A DNA stretch of 64,000 bases, taken from CAVTWH01 sp963850915. GTDB taxonomy: Bacteria > Actinomycetota > Actinomycetes > Mycobacteriales > Micromonosporaceae. The DNA is taken from positions 1,054,001 to 1,118,000 of the forward strand of contig CAWKND010000005.1 in the NCBI GenBank assembly GCA_963850915.1. Direction: 5' to 3'. This document shows, one piece after another, positions 34,596 through 42,543 of this stretch. The notes beneath the pieces are model-generated. The model had not been told where the DNA came from and ran no database searches. It was given only the letters and a program-made list of their open reading frames with translations. The translations under genes were made by a program, and so were the position numbers. The first letter of the stretch is position 1, and the number at the start of each line of letters is the position of its first letter.

Positions 34596-35011
34596 TCAAC
34601 GCCGAGCCGGTCGGGCCGGTGCAGATCCAGCCCATCTCCGGCGACGACGATGTGGTACGCGTCCGCCAACTGGTACGGGCCGCGGCGGTGGCGACCAAAC
34701 TCAGCCTGGTCGACCAGACGAAGCTGGTCACCGCCGCCAGTGAGCTGGCCCGCAACACGCTGATCTACGGCGGCGGCGGGCGGGCCGAGGTACAGCAGGT
34801 CACGAACGGCCGGCGTAACGGCATCAAGCTGGTCTTCGCCGACGAGGGGCCGGGCATCCCCGACGTGGACCGGGCGCTGACCGAGGGGTACACGACCGGT
34901 GGCGGCCTCGGCCTCGGCCTGTCCGGGTCGCGCCGGCTGATGGACGAGTTCGAGCTGTGGACCGAGGTCGGTACCGGCACGGTCATCACCACGGTGAAGT
35001 GGGAGCGATGA
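34592..35011 (+). CDS. rsbT: Serine/threonine kinase RsbT
   Basis: A 139-residue GHKL ATPase/kinase. It shows the N-box SELARNTLIYGGG, the G1 box FADEGPGIPD and the G2 box GGGLGLGLSGSRRLMDEF. RsbT phosphorylates RsbS and RsbR and, once released from the stressosome, activates a downstream phosphatase or other output. The GTG start overlaps the rsbS stop, indicating translational coupling. Its output partner in this cluster could be one of the two phosphatases encoded downstream. Confidence 0.93.
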   Translation: MINAEPVGPVQIQPISGDDDVVRVRQLVRAAAVATKLSLVDQTKLVTAASELARNTLIYGGGGRAEVQQVTNGRRNGIKLVFADEGPGIPDVDRALTEGYTTGGGLGLGLSGSRRLMDEFELWTEVGTGTVITTVKWER

Positions 35012-35051
35012 AGCGGCGCCCGGCAGCCGGACCGGTCACGGCGGCAACGCG

Positions 35052-36059
35052 GTGACCGTCGGCGCGCTCATGGTCGAGGACCGGGGCTGGCTCGCGATCG
35101 ACGAACCGGCCACCGCCCCCGGCGTCCGGCGCGCCGCCGTGGCACTCGGCGAGGAGATCGGGCTGCCCGCCAAGGTACTGGGCGACCTCGCGATCGTGGC
35201 CGCCGAGATCGCCACCAACCTGGGCCGGCACGCCGAGGAGGGCACCGTCCTGCTGCGGGCACGCCGCTGCGGGGATCACGCGGGGATCGAGATCCTGGCC
35301 ATGGACCGGGGCCCGGGCATGGTCGACGTCGACGACTTCCGCCAGGACGGGCGCTCCACCGCCGGTACCCTCGGGATCGGTTTCGGGGCGATCAGCCGGC
35401 TGGCCACCGCGCTGGATGTGCACTCCGTGCCCGGGCGGGGCACTGTCCTGGCCGCGGCCGTCGGTCCGGCCGCCGCCTTCGGACCCACCTGGGTCTCCGG
35501 ACTGTCCCGCCCGTTCCCCGGCGAGACCGTATGCGGGGACGCCTACACCGCCCGCGAAGTCGGCGGCCGGCGCCAGGTACTGCTCTGCGACGGACTCGGG
35601 CACGGCGGGCTCGCGGCCGCGGCCGCACAGGTACTGGTGGCCGAGTTCCTGGCCGCCGGTGAACTCGGCCCGGCCGAGGTGCTGGCCCACCTGCACGCCC
35701 GTAGCCGGCACACCCGGGGCGCGGTGGCCGCGGTCGCCGAACTGGACCTGGAGCGCGGCGAACTGGTCTTTGCCGGCATCGGCAACATCGGCGCCAGCGT
35801 GGTCGACCTGGACGGCCGGCGCAACCTCGTCTCGCTGCCCGGCATCGTCGGTCAGCAACTGCGCGACATCCGGGAGTTCCGCTACCCGATGCCGCCGGGC
35901 GCGCTGGTCATCCTGTACTCCGACGGCCTCACCGACAGGTGGGAGCTGGGCGGCTACCCCGGGCTCGCGACACACCAGCCGATCCTGGTGGCGGCCACCC
36001 TGCTGCGGGACGCGGGTCGCCGGCGGGACGACGCGGCGGTACTGGTGGCCCGCGGATGA
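35052..36059 (+). CDS. Fused GHKL ATPase and PP2C/RsbX-like phosphatase
   Basis: A 335-residue two-domain protein. Residues about 10-135 are an RsbT/RsbW-type GHKL domain (AAEIATNLGRHA, MDRGPGM, GTLGIGFGAISR). Residues about 145-335 are a PP2C/SpoIIE-like phosphatase (GDAYTAREVGGRRQVLLCDG, GLGHGGLAAAAA, ILYSDGLTD, RRDDAAVLVARG), close in design to RsbX, which resets the stressosome by dephosphorylation. Kinase-like and phosphatase modules in one chain is noteworthy. GTG at 35052 is the first workable start; it comes 41 bases after rsbT. It overlaps the next gene by 4 bases (ATGA). Confidence 0.85.
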   Translation: MTVGALMVEDRGWLAIDEPATAPGVRRAAVALGEEIGLPAKVLGDLAIVAAEIATNLGRHAEEGTVLLRARRCGDHAGIEILAMDRGPGMVDVDDFRQDGRSTAGTLGIGFGAISRLATALDVHSVPGRGTVLAAAVGPAAAFGPTWVSGLSRPFPGETVCGDAYTAREVGGRRQVLLCDGLGHGGLAAAAAQVLVAEFLAAGELGPAEVLAHLHARSRHTRGAVAAVAELDLERGELVFAGIGNIGASVVDLDGRRNLVSLPGIVGQQLRDIREFRYPMPPGALVILYSDGLTDRWELGGYPGLATHQPILVAATLLRDAGRRRDDAAVLVARG

Positions 36060-37807
36060 GCACCGATACCGAGCTGCTGCGCGTTCGGGTCGTCACCGAA
36101 CAGGACGTCTTCGCGGTGCGGCGACAGGCGCGGGAACTCGCCGCTGCACTCGGCATCGAGGGGCAGGACGAGATCCGGATCGCCGCGGCGTTGTCTGAGG
36201 TGGGGCGCCGGCTGCTGGGTACCCTCGGGCCGGTCACCGTGCTGTTCAGCGCGGTCCAGGAGGATGGTCGGCAGTTGCTGCGGTTCCAGGCGCACGCCAC
36301 CGGCGTCGCCGATGCTGAGCTGGTCGACGCGCTGTCGGTCACCCGGCGGTTGATGGACAGTTGGGAACTGAGCATCGAGGACGGGCGGACGGTGGTGTCG
36401 ATGGGCCGGTGGCTACCTGACCGGGTCCGCCGGCTACGCCCGGATCAGCTGCGCCAGGTCGCCAAGGACATCGCCCGGGTGACCGCCGGTACCCCCATGG
36501 AGGAGCTGGCCGAGCACAACCGGCAGCTGCTGGCCACCCTGGCCGAGGTACAGGCGCAGCGCGACGAACTGCTGCGCCTCAACGCCGAGCTGGAGGAGAC
36601 CAGCCGCGGGGTACTGGTGCTCTACACCGAACTCTCCGACGAACTGGAGGCGACCAACCGGGGCGTCGTCGCGCTCTACGCCGAGATCGAGCAGCGCACC
36701 GAGCAGGCGCGTACCGCCAGCGAGGCGAAGACCAGGTTCCTGGCCAACGTCAGCCACGAGCTGCGCTCGCCGCTCACCTCGATCGTCGGGCTCACCCGGC
36801 TGCTGCGTGACCCCGCCTCGGATCCGCTCTCCGCCGAGCAGGCCCAGCAGCTGGAGCTGGTCGACGGCTCGGCGCGCGGGCTGCTCAGCATGGTCAACGA
36901 GCTGCTCGACCTGGCCAAGGCGGAGTCGGGCAAGCTGGTACCGGAGGTGCAGCTGACCGAACTCAAGCCGATCTTCGACACCCTGCGGGGTACCCTGCGC
37001 CCGGTCATCACCCGGGCCACCACCGTGCTCGTGGTGGCCGATCCGGCCGGCGTACCCGCGGTGCACACCGACCCGATCCTGCTCACCCAGGTGCTGCGCA
37101 ACCTGCTCACCAACTCGTTGAAGTTCACCCCCGACGGGGAGGTGCGGCTCACCGCCGCGGTCGGCGCCGACGGCTGGCTGGAGCTGGTGGTCGCCGACAC
37201 CGGCATCGGCATCCCGGCCGACGAGCAGGAGCGCGTGTTCGAGGAGTTCCACCAGGTACGCAACCAGTTCCAGGCAACGGTCAGCGGTACCGGACTCGGC
37301 CTGCCGTACGCCCGCCGGCTGGTATCGCTGCTCGGCGGGGCGATCGCGCTCACCAGTACCCCCGGCGCCGGTACCACCGTCACGGTCCGCCTTCCGCTCG
37401 GCGAGCCCGCGCCGCCCCCACCGGTCCCGGACAACCAGGTCGTCCTCCTGGTCGACGACGACGAGGGCTTCCGCACGGCGGCGGCCGGGGTACTGCGCTC
37501 CGCCGGCCTGACCGTTGCCGAGGCGGCCGACGGGCGGGTCGCGCTGGAGGTGCTCCGGTCCGGCCCGCCCGGCCTGATCCTGCTCGACCTGCAGATGCCC
37601 GATGTGGACGGTATCGCCGTGCTCGAAGCGCTATCCCGCGACGAGCGGCTGCGGACCATCCCGGTGGTGGTGATCAGCGCCTACGCCGAGGACGTCACCG
37701 ACGAGTTCGGTATCCGTGGAGTGGCCGCGGTGCTGGACAAGGCGGCCACCCCGCTGGACCAGCTGCCCGGGATCGTGCGCGCCCGGCTGCCCCGGGACAC
37801 GCCGTGA
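36056..37807 (+). CDS. Hybrid histidine kinase with N-terminal RsbW-like region
   Basis: A 583-residue soluble hybrid sensor kinase. Residues 1-115 resemble a degenerate GHKL/anti-sigma domain. A coiled coil (about 150-225, repeated LNAELEETSRG / TELSDELEATNRG) leads to the HisKA dimerization helix with His234 in FLANVSHELRSPLTS. The ATPase domain follows (NLLTNSLKFTPDG, DTGIGIPADEQ, GTGLGLPYA), then a Pro linker and a receiver domain with phospho-acceptor Asp511 in LILLDLQMPD. No membrane segment, so the signal is likely cytoplasmic, perhaps the stressosome itself. The ATG overlaps the previous stop. Confidence 0.92.
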   Translation: MSTDTELLRVRVVTEQDVFAVRRQARELAAALGIEGQDEIRIAAALSEVGRRLLGTLGPVTVLFSAVQEDGRQLLRFQAHATGVADAELVDALSVTRRLMDSWELSIEDGRTVVSMGRWLPDRVRRLRPDQLRQVAKDIARVTAGTPMEELAEHNRQLLATLAEVQAQRDELLRLNAELEETSRGVLVLYTELSDELEATNRGVVALYAEIEQRTEQARTASEAKTRFLANVSHELRSPLTSIVGLTRLLRDPASDPLSAEQAQQLELVDGSARGLLSMVNELLDLAKAESGKLVPEVQLTELKPIFDTLRGTLRPVITRATTVLVVADPAGVPAVHTDPILLTQVLRNLLTNSLKFTPDGEVRLTAAVGADGWLELVVADTGIGIPADEQERVFEEFHQVRNQFQATVSGTGLGLPYARRLVSLLGGAIALTSTPGAGTTVTVRLPLGEPAPPPPVPDNQVVLLVDDDEGFRTAAAGVLRSAGLTVAEAADGRVALEVLRSGPPGLILLDLQMPDVDGIAVLEALSRDERLRTIPVVVISAYAEDVTDEFGIRGVAAVLDKAATPLDQLPGIVRARLPRDTP

Positions 37808-39369
37808 ACCCCGAACCCGCCGAGCCGACGAACGTACTGGTCGTCGACGACACCCCGTCGAAGCGGTACGTGCTCGCCAGCTGGCTGCGCCGGGGCGGCT
37901 ACCAGGTCACCGAGGCCGGCACCGGCGGCGAGGCGCTGACCCGGGTCGCCCAGGGCGGTATCGACCTGGTGGTACTCGACGTACGCCTGCCCGACATCAG
38001 TGGCTTCGAAGTCTGCGAGCAGATCAAGGCCGATCCGGTACACGGCACCATGCCGGTGATCCACGTGTCGGCCGCTGCGGTACACGCGGTGGACCGTACC
38101 CACGGGCTGGAGCGCGGCGCCGACGCGTACCTCGTCGAACCGATCGACCCGGACGAGCTGCTGGCCACCGTGGCCGCGATCCTGCGCTACTACCGCGCCC
38201 GCATCCAGGCCGAGCGGCTCGCCGAGCGGCTGGCCAACCTGGCCCGGGTCGGCGTGTCGATGGGCTCGGCCACGCACCAGCGCGAACTGCTGGCGACCGC
38301 GGCCGGCGGTGCGGCCGTGATGTTCCAGGCTCCGGTCGTGGTGATCGCGGCCGGCCCGGACGGCGCCCGGCTGGCCGCTGTCGCACCCGGCCCCGGCGAG
38401 CCGGCCACGCTCCGCTCCTGGACCGTGGACCTGGGCGAGGAGCCGGTCGGAGTGACCATCACCGACCAGTCGACCCGGCGCTGGCCACCCGCCCCCTGGC
38501 CGGACGGCGAGACGGTACGGGTCCTGACGGTGCGCTCCCGGCTCGATCGGCCACCGGTGTACGTGCTGGTACCGCCGGGCGCGGTGGGCGACGCCGAGCC
38601 GGTACTCACGCTCTTCGGTCAGGCGCTGCTGTCCGCGATGGAGACCCTGCGCCAGTGGGATGAGGAGCATGACCTCGCGCTGACCCTGCAGCGCAGCCTG
38701 CTGCCCCGGCACCTCCCCTACGTACCGGGCCTCGACCTCGCCGTACGCTACGTACCCGCGAGCGACCGGGCCGAGATCGGCGGCGACTTCTACGAGGTGG
38801 TGCGGTTCGGCCCGCACCTGATGATCGCGGTCGGCGACATCGGCGGCCACTCGCTGCACGCCGCCACCGTGATGGCCGAACTGCGTCACGCCACCCGGGC
38901 CTACCTCGCCGAGGGGCATGGACCGGCAGCCGTCCTGGACCGGTTGAACGCGCTGATGATGACGCTGCTGGTCGGCGAGATCGCCACCATGTGCCTGCTC
39001 TCCCTGGACATCGGTACCGGCCGGGTGGTGCTCGCCAACGCCGGGCATCCGCCACCCGTACTGCACCGGGGCGGGCAGGTGGTGACCGTGGACGAGCGCT
39101 CGCCACTGCTGGGCATCCCGGTCCGCCCGGCCGGGGAGGTCGAGTTCACCCTGGACCAGGGCGACACCCTGGTGCTCTACACGGACGGCTTGGTGGAGAC
39201 GCGTACCGAACCGCTGGACGAGAGCATCGGCCGGCTGTGCCGCGCCGTCGAACGGGTCGAGCCCGACCTGGAGACGTTCGTCAGTCGCCTGGTGGCACAG
39301 GTCGGGCCGGGCCAGCCGGCCGACGACATCGCCTTGGTAGCGGTACGCCGCCGGGACACCCGTGGCTGA
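37804..39369 (+). CDS. Response regulator with SpoIIE-type phosphatase output
   Basis: A 521-residue protein. The receiver domain (about 8-130) has VVDDTPSKRYVLASWL and phospho-acceptor Asp59 in LVVLDVRLPDISG. A middle region (about 145-275) is GAF-like in pattern, and the PP2C/SpoIIE domain (about 290-515) contains EIGGDFYEVVRFG, VGDIGGHSLHAA, GHPPPVL, LYTDGLVETR and PADDIALVAV. Probably phosphorylated by the hybrid kinase and then acting on an RsbV-type STAS protein. GTG start overlaps the kinase stop (GTGA). Confidence 0.93.
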   Translation: MNPEPAEPTNVLVVDDTPSKRYVLASWLRRGGYQVTEAGTGGEALTRVAQGGIDLVVLDVRLPDISGFEVCEQIKADPVHGTMPVIHVSAAAVHAVDRTHGLERGADAYLVEPIDPDELLATVAAILRYYRARIQAERLAERLANLARVGVSMGSATHQRELLATAAGGAAVMFQAPVVVIAAGPDGARLAAVAPGPGEPATLRSWTVDLGEEPVGVTITDQSTRRWPPAPWPDGETVRVLTVRSRLDRPPVYVLVPPGAVGDAEPVLTLFGQALLSAMETLRQWDEEHDLALTLQRSLLPRHLPYVPGLDLAVRYVPASDRAEIGGDFYEVVRFGPHLMIAVGDIGGHSLHAATVMAELRHATRAYLAEGHGPAAVLDRLNALMMTLLVGEIATMCLLSLDIGTGRVVLANAGHPPPVLHRGGQVVTVDERSPLLGIPVRPAGEVEFTLDQGDTLVLYTDGLVETRTEPLDESIGRLCRAVERVEPDLETFVSRLVAQVGPGQPADDIALVAVRRRDTRG

Positions 39370-39393
39370 TCGGGTCGGTGGGGACCGCTCAAC

Positions 39394-39876
39394 GTGTGGC
39401 CCATCCGATTGGCGCGTACGGTGAACGACGTGGCCGCGGTTGCCGGCGGCGACCCGCCGCGTAACGAGGAGACATTCCCCGTCGCGCTGCCCGGTTTGGC
39501 GCAGCTGCGGGAGAGCGTCGCGAGACATGCCCGGGCGTGTGGACTGCCCGTTGCCCGTGTCAACGATCTGGTACTCATCGCCAACGAACTGACCAGCAAC
39601 GTGGTACGCCACGGCGGCGGTACGGGCCGGATGCGGCTGTGGTTCGACGGCGTCGCGGTCTACTGCCAGGTCAGCGACCAGGGCGGCGGCATCGTCGGCG
39701 CGGACCAGGCCGGCCTGCTGCGGTCCCGGCCGGACGCGGTGACCGGGCGCGGATTGTGGATGATCAGGCAACTCGGCGACGAGGTACACATCGAGACCGG
39801 GGCGGACGGCACCGTGGTGACCGTCGCCGTGCGCCTGCCGGCCGATGTGGACGACGCGGCCAGCCTCCCCGCGTAA
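39394..39876 (+). CDS. RsbW-type ATP-binding anti-sigma protein
   Basis: A GHKL ATPase of about 150-160 residues: VLIANELTSNVVRHGGG (N box), QVSDQGGGIVG (G1) and GRGLWMIRQLGDEVHIE (G2). Such proteins act as anti-sigma kinases that phosphorylate STAS antagonists. Start uncertain: GTG at 39394 or GTG at 39421, the latter giving VNDVAAVAGG. It follows the phosphatase gene by 24 bases, so it is probably the last gene of the operon. No sigma factor gene is adjacent; its target must be elsewhere. Confidence 0.87.
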   Translation: MWPIRLARTVNDVAAVAGGDPPRNEETFPVALPGLAQLRESVARHARACGLPVARVNDLVLIANELTSNVVRHGGGTGRMRLWFDGVAVYCQVSDQGGGIVGADQAGLLRSRPDAVTGRGLWMIRQLGDEVHIETGADGTVVTVAVRLPADVDDAASLPA

Positions 39877-39989
39877 CGCGCCGGCATCACCCGCCGGGAG
39901 CCACGCATCCACACCGGCATCGGGTGCCGGCCGGGGGAAGGACCAGCGAACCGGCCCGGATGCGGCGGCACCGACACCACAATGAGGGC

Positions 39990-40499
39990 GTGGAGCGCTC
40001 TACCGGAGAGACCGAGGAGCTGCCGACCGTCAAGCTGCCCGGTCCGCGGGGCCTGGCCGCCGGCATCTACGGGCTGATCGTCAGTTCGTCGGTGATGGTG
40101 GCCGGTGTCGGGTACTACACGGCGCCGAAGCTGGCGGTGGCGGTACTGGTCACCGTCTTCGTGTACTGGCTGGCCGAGCGGTACGCCGACCTGCTCGGCG
40201 AGTTGGTGCACGGCAAGCACCTCACAGTGGCGCTCGTGGTGCACGCGCTGCGCGAGGGCTGGCCCATGGTGCAGGCGTCGTACGCCCCGCTGGCGGTCCT
40301 CATCATCCTGTACTTCTTCGGCGCCGACCTGGCCACCGCGGTACTTGTCGCGCTGCTGGTCAGTACCGCGCTACTGGTGGCGCTGGGCGGGTTCGCCGGG
40401 TACCGGGGCGGGCTGAGCCGCTGGGGTACCGCCGCGTCGGCACTGGTCGCCGGTGCGCTCGGGCTGCTGATGGTGATCTTCAAGTTCCTGCTGCACTGA
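39990..40499 (+). CDS. Conserved hypothetical membrane protein (169 aa)
   Basis: A 169-residue protein with a soluble N-terminus (about 1-25) and about four membrane helices: LIVSSSVMVAGVGYY, VAVLVTVFVYWLAERYADLL, LAVLIILYFFGADLATAVLV and a C-terminal pair ending in LLMVIFKFLLH. A charged loop with GELVHGKHL lies between helices 2 and 3. No family recognised. GTG at 39990 is the first start that does not add low-complexity sequence. A perfect hairpin follows 18 bases after the stop. Confidence 0.75.
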   Translation: MERSTGETEELPTVKLPGPRGLAAGIYGLIVSSSVMVAGVGYYTAPKLAVAVLVTVFVYWLAERYADLLGELVHGKHLTVALVVHALREGWPMVQASYAPLAVLIILYFFGADLATAVLVALLVSTALLVALGGFAGYRGGLSRWGTAASALVAGALGLLMVIFKFLLH

Positions 40500-40517
40500 C
40501 GGCTGGACACCCTGCCT

Positions 40518-40554
40518 GCGGTGGATCGGGTCGGTAGGAGACCCGATCCACCGC
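40518..40554. terminator. Perfect 14-bp bidirectional terminator
   Basis: Arms 40518-40531 and 40541-40554 are exact complements with a 9-base loop. It lies between the convergent membrane-protein gene and mscL. Confidence 0.85.
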
Positions 40555-40558
40555 GCGG

Positions 40559-41010
40559 TCACGGGGTGATCTGCTCCGGGCGTACCGGTGCGTCGCTGTC
40601 GGTGCGCGGCGCCGGCGCGACCCGGCCCTGCGCGACCAGCGCGTCCCGGATGTCGGTGAGCAGCTTGATCTCCTCGGACGGCGCCGCGGGCGGCGGCTCC
40701 TCGCCCCGCTTGCGCCGCTCGGCCAGCTTGTTCATCGGGTACACCACGAGGAAGTACAGCACCGCGGCGGTGAGTAGGAAGGTGATCGCCGCGTTGATGA
40801 AGTCGCCGTAGTTGAACTTGCACGCCGTGGACGGTGGCGACGGCGCCCTCTTTACCGGGCGCGCCACCGCCGATCAACTTGAATCAGCGGCTTGAGGAAC
40901 GAGTCGGTGAACTGGGTCACCAGGCCGGTGAACGCGGCGCCGATCACGATGCCGACCGCCAGGTCGACGACGTTGCCACGCATGATGAAGTCTTTGAAGC
41001 CCTTGAGCAT
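40559..41010 (-). pseudogene. mscL: Large-conductance mechanosensitive channel MscL, two frameshifts
   Basis: The gene starts normally at ATG 41010: [20 protein letters not shown], then TM1 and TDSFLKPLI. The frame is lost near 40880, where one extra base in CTGATTCAAG (expected CTGATCAAG) turns [17 protein letters not shown] into a stop after about 50 codons. It is lost again near 40820, where GTGCAAGTTCAAC carries one base more than needed to encode VQFNYGDFIN. TM2 (AAITFLLTAAVLYFLVVYP), the C-terminal helix with MNKLAERRKRGEE and the tail then read correctly to the stop at 40559. The total length is 3n+2, matching two single-base insertions. MscL protects against hypo-osmotic shock; as written, this copy would not make a channel. 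Confidence 0.9.
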
Positions 41011-41077
41011 GCCGGGGATCCTCTCCGCCGGCCTCGGGGGCGGGCCGACCCGCCCAGCCTAGGGCCGCGAGCGCGGG

Positions 41078-41115
41078 AACGCCGCCGACGCGAGAATCCT
41101 CACGCCGGCGGCGTT
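41078..41115 (-). terminator. Hairpin terminator after the glycosyltransferase gene
   Basis: Arms 41078-41087 and 41106-41115 are perfect 10-bp complements; further pairing inside is possible. It lies just past the glycosyltransferase stop on the minus strand. Confidence 0.6.
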
Positions 41116-41137
41116 GTCCGCCCCTACCGGGCAGCCG

Positions 41138-42370
41138 TTACGGGCGCTGCAGGTGCGACGCGTTCGGCGCCGTCACCCCCCGGTTGTTGCGTGCGTGATC
41201 GTGGTGCTCCTGCGGCCGGACGTTGGTCGGCCGGGCCACCGTGGTGGGTACCAGCTGGGTGAGCGGGCGCCCCAGACGCGCGGAGCGGCTGTGTGCCATG
41301 GCGTCCAGGTACACCTCCTCGTACCGGCGGGCCATCAGGTCGGCGCCGAAGTGCCGGCGTACGTGGTCGACGCAGGCCTGCGGGTCCAGCTCCTTCACCC
41401 GGTGCAGTGCCTCCGGGATCTCCTCGGGGCGGTCGCAGATGAAGCCGGTCACGCCGTGCTCGACGATCTCCGGTATCGAGCCCTGCCGCATCGCCACGAC
41501 CGGCAGCCCCTTGGCCATCGCCTCGATGAGTACCATCCCGAACGGCTCCGGCCAGCGGATCGGCAGCAGCAGGCAGCGGGCCTGCGAGATCAGGCTGTCC
41601 ACCACCGGCCGGTGCGCGTTGACCACCAGCTCGACGTCCGGGCCGAGCATCGGGCGTACCACGTCGCGCAGGCACTCGTGCTCGTTGGCCTCGTTGCACT
41701 TGCCGACCAGCAGCAGTGGCAGGCCGGCCTCCCGACAGGCGTTGATGGCCAGGTCCGGCCCCTTGTCCGGGTTGAACCGGGCCAGCCACAGCACCGGCCC
41801 GTCGCCGACGGCAGCCGGCGACACGGGTCCGATCTGGTCGACCGGAAGTCCGTTGTAGACAGTTCCGGCCCAGGCGAGGCCGGGCCGACGGGAGCGTTGG
41901 TTATGCGAGATGGAGACCAGCCGGGCGGCATTGCCCGCTGCCTCCAACAGATCTCCGTGTTCACCGTCGACCGGCAGGTGGACCGTGACCACGGTGGGTG
42001 CCGGCCGCGCCGGTCCGGTGATCAGGCCCTCGATGGTGTGGTCGTGGATGACGTCGAAGTCGCCCGCCTGGAGCATCTTGTTGACCCGCGCGGTGTGCAG
42101 TACCGCGGGTACCAGTTGACCGATGCGCGGGTACTGCAGTTCCGGAGTGGTGCTGACGAACTTGGTCGCGAGTGTGCCGTTGTGTTCCCCCGCTCCGAAG
42201 AGAGTCACGTGGTGACCCCGCTTCACCAGCGCGTCGATCAGCGCGGAGCAGATCAGCTCCAGTCCGCCGTAGCCCACCGGTGGCAGTTCGTACCAGGGTG
42301 GGGCGACCATCGCCACGCGCAGTCGGCGACGGTTCGGATGGGGCGGCTCCTGTACCGAGTCGGTCGTCAC
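41138..42370 (-). CDS. GT4-type glycosyltransferase
   Basis: A 410-residue GT-B fold transferase. The N-terminal half has VAMVAPPWYELPPVGYGGLE and DVIHDHTIEGL. The C-terminal nucleotide-sugar-binding half has LWLARFNPDKGPDLAI and the E-x7-E pattern in PEPFGMVLIEAMAKGLPVVA. Acceptor and donor are unknown; the divergent debranching enzyme hints at alpha-glucan metabolism, but that is inference. GTG at 42370 follows GAGG at 6 bases; an upstream start would add 23 residues before the fold. The C-terminal 35 residues are low-complexity (RPQEHHDHARNN). Confidence 0.88.
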   Translation of the reverse strand: MTTDSVQEPPHPNRRRLRVAMVAPPWYELPPVGYGGLELICSALIDALVKRGHHVTLFGAGEHNGTLATKFVSTTPELQYPRIGQLVPAVLHTARVNKMLQAGDFDVIHDHTIEGLITGPARPAPTVVTVHLPVDGEHGDLLEAAGNAARLVSISHNQRSRRPGLAWAGTVYNGLPVDQIGPVSPAAVGDGPVLWLARFNPDKGPDLAINACREAGLPLLLVGKCNEANEHECLRDVVRPMLGPDVELVVNAHRPVVDSLISQARCLLLPIRWPEPFGMVLIEAMAKGLPVVAMRQGSIPEIVEHGVTGFICDRPEEIPEALHRVKELDPQACVDHVRRHFGADLMARRYEEVYLDAMAHSRSARLGRPLTQLVPTTVARPTNVRPQEHHDHARNNRGVTAPNASHLQRP

Positions 42371-42543
42371 GGCCGGCCTCTTTTCTGTTCCTGGCAAGCG
42401 CTCACGGAGAGCGCTGCGCTGGATACCGTGGTGGTACAACCCACCACTGCGGATTCTGACCGGGGCGCGACAAGATCAGCGGCAAATCGCCGGAACTGAC
42501 TCGCAAAACCTTCTAATTCGGGCACAATCGGGACGGAGGCGAC

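Noticed and set aside
35008..35055. 15-codon frame beginning at ATG 35008 after rsbT
   Set aside because: Too short and without conservation evidence; more likely untranslated spacer or a chance start before the ATPase-phosphatase gene.
37681..39912. 743-codon minus-strand frame opposite the receiver-SpoIIE gene
   Set aside because: Shadow frame; the real gene has all catalytic motifs.
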